Source: Paraprevotella clara YIT 11840 | Lineage (GTDB): Bacteria > Bacteroidota > Bacteroidia > Bacteroidales > Bacteroidaceae | Assembly: GCF_000233955.1 (NCBI RefSeq) | Contig: NZ_JH376642.1 | Span: forward strand, 142,580 to 206,579 | Direction of reading: 5' to 3' | Length of the DNA: 64,000 bases | The notes under the pieces: generated by a model | Databases searched by the model: none | What the model was told of the DNA's origin: nothing | What the model saw: the letters and a program-made list of their open reading frames with translations, nothing else | Program-made: the position numbers and the translations under genes | Shown: one piece after another, positions 60,667 to 64,000 of the stretch | Numbering within the stretch: the stretch's first letter is position 1 | How the letters are laid out: every line of letters begins with the position of its first letter

Positions 60667-61119
60667 TTATTTATTATTCGTAGAGCCGGAACTGATCATA
60701 ATCTGTCTATCTTCCCACTTAGCCTGCATTTTCCTTGAAAGTTCCACAATCTCCCGGCTCAACTTCACAAGGTCAATGGTACACTTCTCTAGCTTGTAAA
60801 GCAATACCATCGCCTTCTTCTCCGAAAAGTGGATGCGCAACTCTTTTACGACTTGATTGTAGTTCGTGCCTATGCAGCGAAACTGGGCATGGAAGTCCGA
60901 CAGCTTGGTGTAGTAGTCCAGCATCGTCTTGTCCACCTTCAGTACCTTGAACTTCTGCCCGAAGAAGTGTGCCTTGAGAAAGACGGCTTTCGCGTACACA
61001 TTCGATTCCTCGTACATCATGAGGAATTTATTCCATTCTACATCATCAAAGCGCACCATCACGCAGTGCGTCTTCGGGTTCAACTTGGGATTTCTCCCGT
61101 ACTTGCTTTTCTTTTTCAT
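60667..61119 (-). CDS. MobA-like conjugal mobilisation accessory protein
   Basis: This 150-residue basic protein (KKKSKYGRNPKLNPKTHCVMVRFDDVEWNKFLMMYEESNVYAKAVFLKAHFFGQKF... DFHAQFRCIGTNYNQVVKELR) resembles MobA of CTnDOT-type elements, a relaxosome accessory protein with a ribbon-helix-helix-like N-terminus that helps the MobB relaxase at oriT. The expected relaxase does not follow; a gene fragment does. The gene may still be intact but has lost its partner within this window. Confidence 0.8.
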   Translation of the reverse strand: MKKKSKYGRNPKLNPKTHCVMVRFDDVEWNKFLMMYEESNVYAKAVFLKAHFFGQKFKVLKVDKTMLDYYTKLSDFHAQFRCIGTNYNQVVKELRIHFSEKKAMVLLYKLEKCTIDLVKLSREIVELSRKMQAKWEDRQIMISSGSTNNK

Positions 61120-61193
61120 GCTACTTATTATTTTCGTTTAATGGTTCATCCATTGCCTAATCTCCGATTAAAGAATCCCGAAATTATCTGACT

Positions 61194-61303
61194 GCGGAGG
61201 ATAATTCTGCCCACGGCAGTGAAGGCATTTTCAGTTACTTAGAATTATTCGGGTAACTGAAAATATATCTTGCTGTGTCTTTGAGGGCACAAAAATCCTC
61301 CGC
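61194..61303. other. Candidate origin of transfer: nested inverted repeats upstream of mobA
   Basis: An outer 9-bp repeat (GCGGAGGAT 61194-61202 / ATCCTCCGC 61295-61303) encloses a perfect 12-bp inverted repeat (ATTTTCAGTTAC 61227-61238 / GTAACTGAAAAT 61253-61264) and a small CTGCC/GGCAG hairpin (61207-61211/61215-61219). It lies in the 279-bp gap upstream of the MobA-like gene, where oriT is commonly found in such elements. The nick site cannot be identified by eye. Confidence 0.45.
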
Positions 61304-61398
61304 TTGTCGGATTGTTTTCCGAGTGTAATGACTCATCTTGGGTATCGGTTAAACCGATGAAGTGTATTCACCAGTCCAACCGACTTTCTGTAATTCCG

Positions 61399-61866
61399 TC
61401 AGAGCTTGCGCCACTGCTCGATGTCGTTCCGATAGCTGTCGAGGTGCAGACGGACGAGGTTTTCAATCAGCCCCGATGCGCTCATGCCCTTTCCTCCAAG
61501 GAAGCGGACAACTCTGTCCAGTTCGTCTCGCACCGTCTCGCTGACGAACACGGGCTTGCGGTTTACAATCTTGGGGACTTGGAGATAAGTGGTGCGGTAT
61601 TCTTCCAGTGACAGCTTGCGCTGCTTGCTGCTGACACGCTTCTGCGGCATTGCCGCTTCCTCGGTCGCCTCACTTGACGGTTCATCCGCCATAGCGGTCT
61701 CCGTTTCTTCCGTGACGGTCTTGCCGGGCTGTTCCGGCTCATCCGGCTCCAGACCGATACGTCTGTAGATGTCATTCATCGACTTGGGAGTGTAGGATTC
61801 CCTGCGTCCCATCTTTTCCACGATTTCACGAGCCTGCTGCTCTGTGATGTTTGGTTCTCTCTTCAT
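61399..61866 (-). CDS. DUF3408 conjugative-element protein
   Basis: This 155-residue protein has an N-terminal segment with NITEQQAREIVEKMGRRESYTPKSMNDIYRRIGLEPDEPEQ, an acidic linker, and a C-terminal basic/RHH-like part (KLSLEEYRTTYLQVPKIVNRKPVFVSETVRDELDRVVRFLGGKGMSASGLIENLVRLHLDSYR). This is the DUF3408 family found beside mobA and parA-like genes in Bacteroides integrative conjugative elements. It may bind DNA in transfer or partition. The usual ParA neighbour is absent here. Confidence 0.78.
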   Translation of the reverse strand: MKREPNITEQQAREIVEKMGRRESYTPKSMNDIYRRIGLEPDEPEQPGKTVTEETETAMADEPSSEATEEAAMPQKRVSSKQRKLSLEEYRTTYLQVPKIVNRKPVFVSETVRDELDRVVRFLGGKGMSASGLIENLVRLHLDSYRNDIEQWRKL

Positions 61867-62406
61867 TGTAAAAAAACAAATTGATTAAGTTATTAATTGT
61901 GGTCTTGGTAAGCACCTCGACCGATTATCGGGAGCAAAGTAAGGCGCTTTAATGCAGTCGGTCAAGCACTTGGGTTCGCTTCGGCAATTTTGTATGGTTT
62001 TGCTTTATGGCGGTTGACAAAGCGGTGAGGACTTCTCCGTTTTGCCGGATGTGAATACACGAGAGGGCAAGGGTTCAATCGTAGGCGAATTTGAATTAAG
62101 CCCTTATCTCGGCTGTGGTTTCCTCATTAAATATGGGAATTAAGGGCAATCGTTGACCTGTGCCTGTGCCAACCTCTACCACCCTGTGCCACTTGCTGCC
62201 AGACCTGATTGAATCCATTGCCGGATGCCGGATTATGTATTTCTTTGCGGAAGAAGGAATGATAACGGCTAAAGGCAAGACGACATCCCGGACAAGGGCT
62301 ACCTATTGACGCAACACGCTGCCACTTCCGAAAAATCCATTGCAGGATAACAGATTATATATTCCTTTGCGGCAAAAGAGATAGTAACAACTAAAAGAAA
62401 GACAAT
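61867..62406. repeat. Gene-free 540-bp region containing an imperfect 70-bp direct duplication
   Basis: Two diverged copies of one sequence start with ATCCATTGC at about 62213 and 62335 (period about 122 bp) and run through GATTAT.TATT..TTTGCGG...AAGA to just before the HTH gene at 62407. The second copy probably carries the promoter and leader of that gene; the first looks like a decayed duplicate. I see no gene in this interval. Confidence 0.55.
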
Positions 62407-62718
62407 ATGGAAATCGTATCAATCGAAAGGAAGACCTTTGAGGCGATGGTCGCCAAGTTCGACCGCTTCGTCAGTCGTATGGATGCCATCTGCCATAGGC
62501 ACGGCGAAAAGAAAATGAGCGAGTGGATGGACAATCAGGACGTATGCCGGATGCTGAACATCAGCCCACGCACATTGCAAACCTTGCGTGACAACGGGAC
62601 TTTGGCATATAGCCAAATCAACCACAAAACGTATTACCGTCCCGAAGACGTGCAGCGTATCGTCTCCATAGTGGAGGACAGGAGAAAGGAAGCGAAGTTC
62701 AAAGGCAGGACAATCTGA
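62407..62718 (+). CDS. Excisionase-like helix-turn-helix protein
   Basis: This 103-residue protein has a central MerR-type/HTH_17 motif (WMDNQDVCRMLNISPRTLQTLRDNGTLAYSQINHKTYYRPEDVQRIV) and a basic C-terminus. Small proteins of this kind in CTnDOT-like elements (Xis2c/Xis2d class) assist excision and regulate transfer genes. It is followed 46 bp later by a second, related HTH gene on the same strand. The helix-turn-helix call is firm; the excision role is by analogy. Confidence 0.83.
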   Translation: MEIVSIERKTFEAMVAKFDRFVSRMDAICHRHGEKKMSEWMDNQDVCRMLNISPRTLQTLRDNGTLAYSQINHKTYYRPEDVQRIVSIVEDRRKEAKFKGRTI

Positions 62719-62764
62719 CAACCGAATAGAGTCATAACAATAATTCCACTAAATCCAAAGTAAC

Positions 62765-63070
62765 ATGAACGAACTGATTAACAAAGACAACGAGTGGATA
62801 ATCCACTTTATGGGCAGTCTCGACCGTTTGCTTGACAACGTAGAGCATCTGACCGCCAATTATCGCCCGACACTGAACGGGGAGCGTTTCTTCACCGACA
62901 AGGAGGTGTCGGCACGGTTGAAGGTGAGCCGCCGGACGCTTCAAGACTACCGCAACGAGGGGCGGATAGCCTACATTCAGTTGGGCGGCAAAATCCTCTA
63001 CCGTGAATCAGACATCGAAAGGATGCTGGTTGATGGTTATCGCACTGCCTACCGACAGATGGTAACCTGA
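62765..63070 (+). CDS. Second excisionase-like helix-turn-helix protein
   Basis: This 101-residue protein has a HTH_17 motif (FFTDKEVSARLKVSRRTLQDYRNEGRIAYIQLGGKILYRESDIERMLVDGYR). It pairs with the preceding gene, as xis2c-xis2d pairs do in Bacteroides conjugative elements. It ends 83 bp before a strong hairpin that looks like its terminator. The integrase it would normally assist is truncated in this window. Confidence 0.83.
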   Translation: MNELINKDNEWIIHFMGSLDRLLDNVEHLTANYRPTLNGERFFTDKEVSARLKVSRRTLQDYRNEGRIAYIQLGGKILYRESDIERMLVDGYRTAYRQMVT

Positions 63071-63152
63071 TTTTCTTGAAGGAGCGCAGTTTGCCGTCTG
63101 CCCCATGTCTTGTGCCAGCAATGATACGACAATTCGGCAAAAAGAAAAAAGG

Positions 63153-63201
63153 AACGGCTTACAGATGAAGCATCAATATTCCGCTTCGTCTGTAAGCCGT
63201 T
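63153..63201 (+). terminator. Terminator after the HTH gene pair
   Basis: An 18-bp stem (63153-63170 and 63184-63201, one wobble) with a 13-nt loop is followed by a T/C-rich tract. Confidence 0.8.
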
Positions 63202-63276
63202 TCTTCTCTTTCTTCTGATTTCCCGTCAGTCGCTTGTTTCCGTTGCCGGATGCCTCAAAAGTGTGTGGCTGACAGT

Positions 63277-63356
63277 GGCAAGGTTTTCGGGCGGAATACG
63301 CTCAAAGCTGTTTGAGGAAGATTCTGCCCGAAACGGCTCTGCCGCCCGACCTTGCC
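63277..63356. other. Nested inverted repeats in the gene-free gap 63071-63424
   Basis: GGCAAGGT (63277-63284) pairs with ACCTTGCC (63349-63356). Inside, CGGGCGGAAT (63288-63297) pairs with ATTCTGCCCG (63321-63330, one wobble), and inside that CTCAAA-GCTG-TTTGAG forms a perfect hairpin at 63301-63316. A TACCTTTG -7 motif follows at 63378-63385 on the plus strand, with no gene in front of it. The function is unknown. Confidence 0.5.
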
Positions 63357-63424
63357 AATGCCGTCAAAGCCACATGCTACCTTTGCATCCGTGCATCGGG
63401 AACAGGTGGCTGATGGGATGAGCC

Positions 63425-63799
63425 TCAACTATACCATAGGTTACTATCCTTGCCACAAGAGAAGAACAACGTTATCGGGTTCCCTTTCTTGGCGGCGCAG
63501 ATTTCACTTATTACAAATCGTCTGAACTGGATACTCTCTCTACTGCATATCCTGAATGCAATGGCTATAATCATTTCAAGGCTATAAACATCATAACTGA
63601 TGCCGTCCGGTTGCTTGACATACTTCATCGTATCATATTCGTTCAACTCTTTATTCTTATATATAGCATGAATAGCCTTGCGAATGTAGCACGAGAATAC
63701 CCCGAACAAGTCGGCAATCTCAAATTGGGTCATCCATACAGGCACAGTCGGCATAGTGGTTACACCTGCTTCACTGATTGTAATTATTCCTCTATCCAT
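63425..63799 (-). CDS. RhuM-like/phage-type DNA-binding domain protein, short
   Basis: This protein of about 124 residues contains MTQFEIADLFGVFSCYIRKAIHAIYKNKELNEYDTMKYVKQPDGISYDVYSLEMIIAIAFRICSRESIQFRRFVISE. This resembles the N-terminal HTH part of RhuM family proteins (LTQKQIAELFGV..., YNLDMILSVGYR) but is much shorter than full RhuM. Small proteins of this type occur in Bacteroides element backbones. I chose ATG 63799; a GTG at 63805 would overlap the upstream gene's stop. Confidence 0.65.
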   Translation of the reverse strand: MDRGIITISEAGVTTMPTVPVWMTQFEIADLFGVFSCYIRKAIHAIYKNKELNEYDTMKYVKQPDGISYDVYSLEMIIAIAFRICSRESIQFRRFVISEICAAKKGNPITLFFSCGKDSNLWYS

Positions 63800-63801
63800 A
63801 G

Positions 63802-64000
63802 TCACTTGATTTTAATCTTGTCACTTGATTCACATTCCTTTTTCCAACCGGTGTAATTACCGCATTTGAATACCCGTGAAGGCATACCGTCATCGGGCAA
63901 CGCATACTTGCCTTTGATGTTTTCAGACAGGGCAGCCAAATCCTTGCTCACCTTATGGTTGGTTATTTGTAGGCTCGGCAAACAACGCCTTTCCGCTTTA
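63802..64000 (-). CDS. C-terminal end of an unidentified protein (runs off right edge)
   Basis: The minus strand is open from the window edge and ends at TGA 63802-63804, encoding about 65 residues with TNHKVSKDLAALSENIKGKY, LPDDGMPSRVFKCGNYTGWKKECESSDKIKIK. I do not recognise the family with confidence. It is 2 nt from the RhuM-like start, so the two genes are probably co-transcribed. Confidence 0.55.
   Translation of the reverse strand, partial: KAERRCLPSLQITNHKVSKDLAALSENIKGKYALPDDGMPSRVFKCGNYTGWKKECESSDKIKIK

Noticed and set aside
62096..62278. 60-aa minus-strand open frame
   Set aside because: It lies over the duplicated leader region and has no motif or plausible start signal.
1..64000. 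CRISPR array
   Set aside because: No series of regularly spaced identical repeats of 24-48 bp is present; the only short tandem repeat (40974-41024) has no spacers.

Overview
This window looks like a chromosome segment of a gut-type Bacteroidales bacterium (Bacteroides/Phocaeicola-like) carrying a degraded conjugative-element region. The evidence is a hybrid two-component regulator beside a polysaccharide lyase, a GH35 enzyme, DUF4738 and DUF4491 proteins, a carboxypeptidase-regulatory/beta-barrel outer membrane protein, a serine-palmitoyltransferase-like enzyme, RteA/RteB homologues, and about twenty copies of the Bacteroidetes -7 promoter element TAnnTTTG just upstream of genes. Most genes lack a strong Shine-Dalgarno sequence, as is usual in this phylum. 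I cannot name the species from sequence alone.

Layout, 1-41 kb (core-like). The left edge holds a truncated hybrid two-component sensor (minus strand) divergent from a secreted alginate-lyase-like enzyme, so this is probably the edge of a polysaccharide utilization locus. Housekeeping genes follow: ppdK, rlmD, an acyltransferase with a structured leader, a minus-strand operon HU/SPOR protein - FHA protein - Tex - HAD phosphatase, then ugd with a lipoprotein and an outer-membrane barrel, mscL, a DEAD-box helicase, a lon-tgt-LptF/G operon, a trmN6-like methyltransferase, a lipid kinase divergent from a sphingolipid-type synthase, an RluA-type pseudouridine synthase, aspS, a GH35 beta-galactosidase, tRNA-Pro(UGG), a MATE exporter, DUF4491, rubrerythrin and a Fur/PerR regulator with a palindromic operator.

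Layout, 41-64 kb (accessory). After a palindromic repeat element and a short tandem repeat comes a tyrosine recombinase cut off before its catalytic residues. It is followed by an 18-kb redox/hydrolase cargo. On the minus strand this reads: aldo-keto reductase, MFS transporter, a second aldo-keto reductase, a RibD/DHFR-like reductase, an esterase, a dienelactone-hydrolase-like protein, an FMN reductase, a frameshifted flavodoxin, a flavodoxin lipoprotein, an AraC regulator, a cupin/carboxymuconolactone-decarboxylase protein, an alpha/beta hydrolase, and then rteA and rteB homologues. On the plus strand two flavodoxins, a third aldo-keto reductase and a flavin reductase diverge from the same promoter region. 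The right end carries conjugation remnants: a MobA-like protein, a fragment of a large element protein, a candidate oriT, a DUF3408 protein, two excisionase-like HTH proteins and a RhuM-like protein.

How the genes may work together (inference). The cargo pairs FMN/flavodoxin electron carriers, NAD(P)H oxidoreductases, envelope-targeted hydrolases, a cupin/CMD protein and an exporter under an AraC regulator. This would suit reductive or hydrolytic handling of a small organic or electrophilic compound. In known CTnDOT-type elements rteA-rteB follow tetQ; here they follow the CMD-hydrolase pair with tight spacing, which makes this arrangement the most interesting feature of the window.
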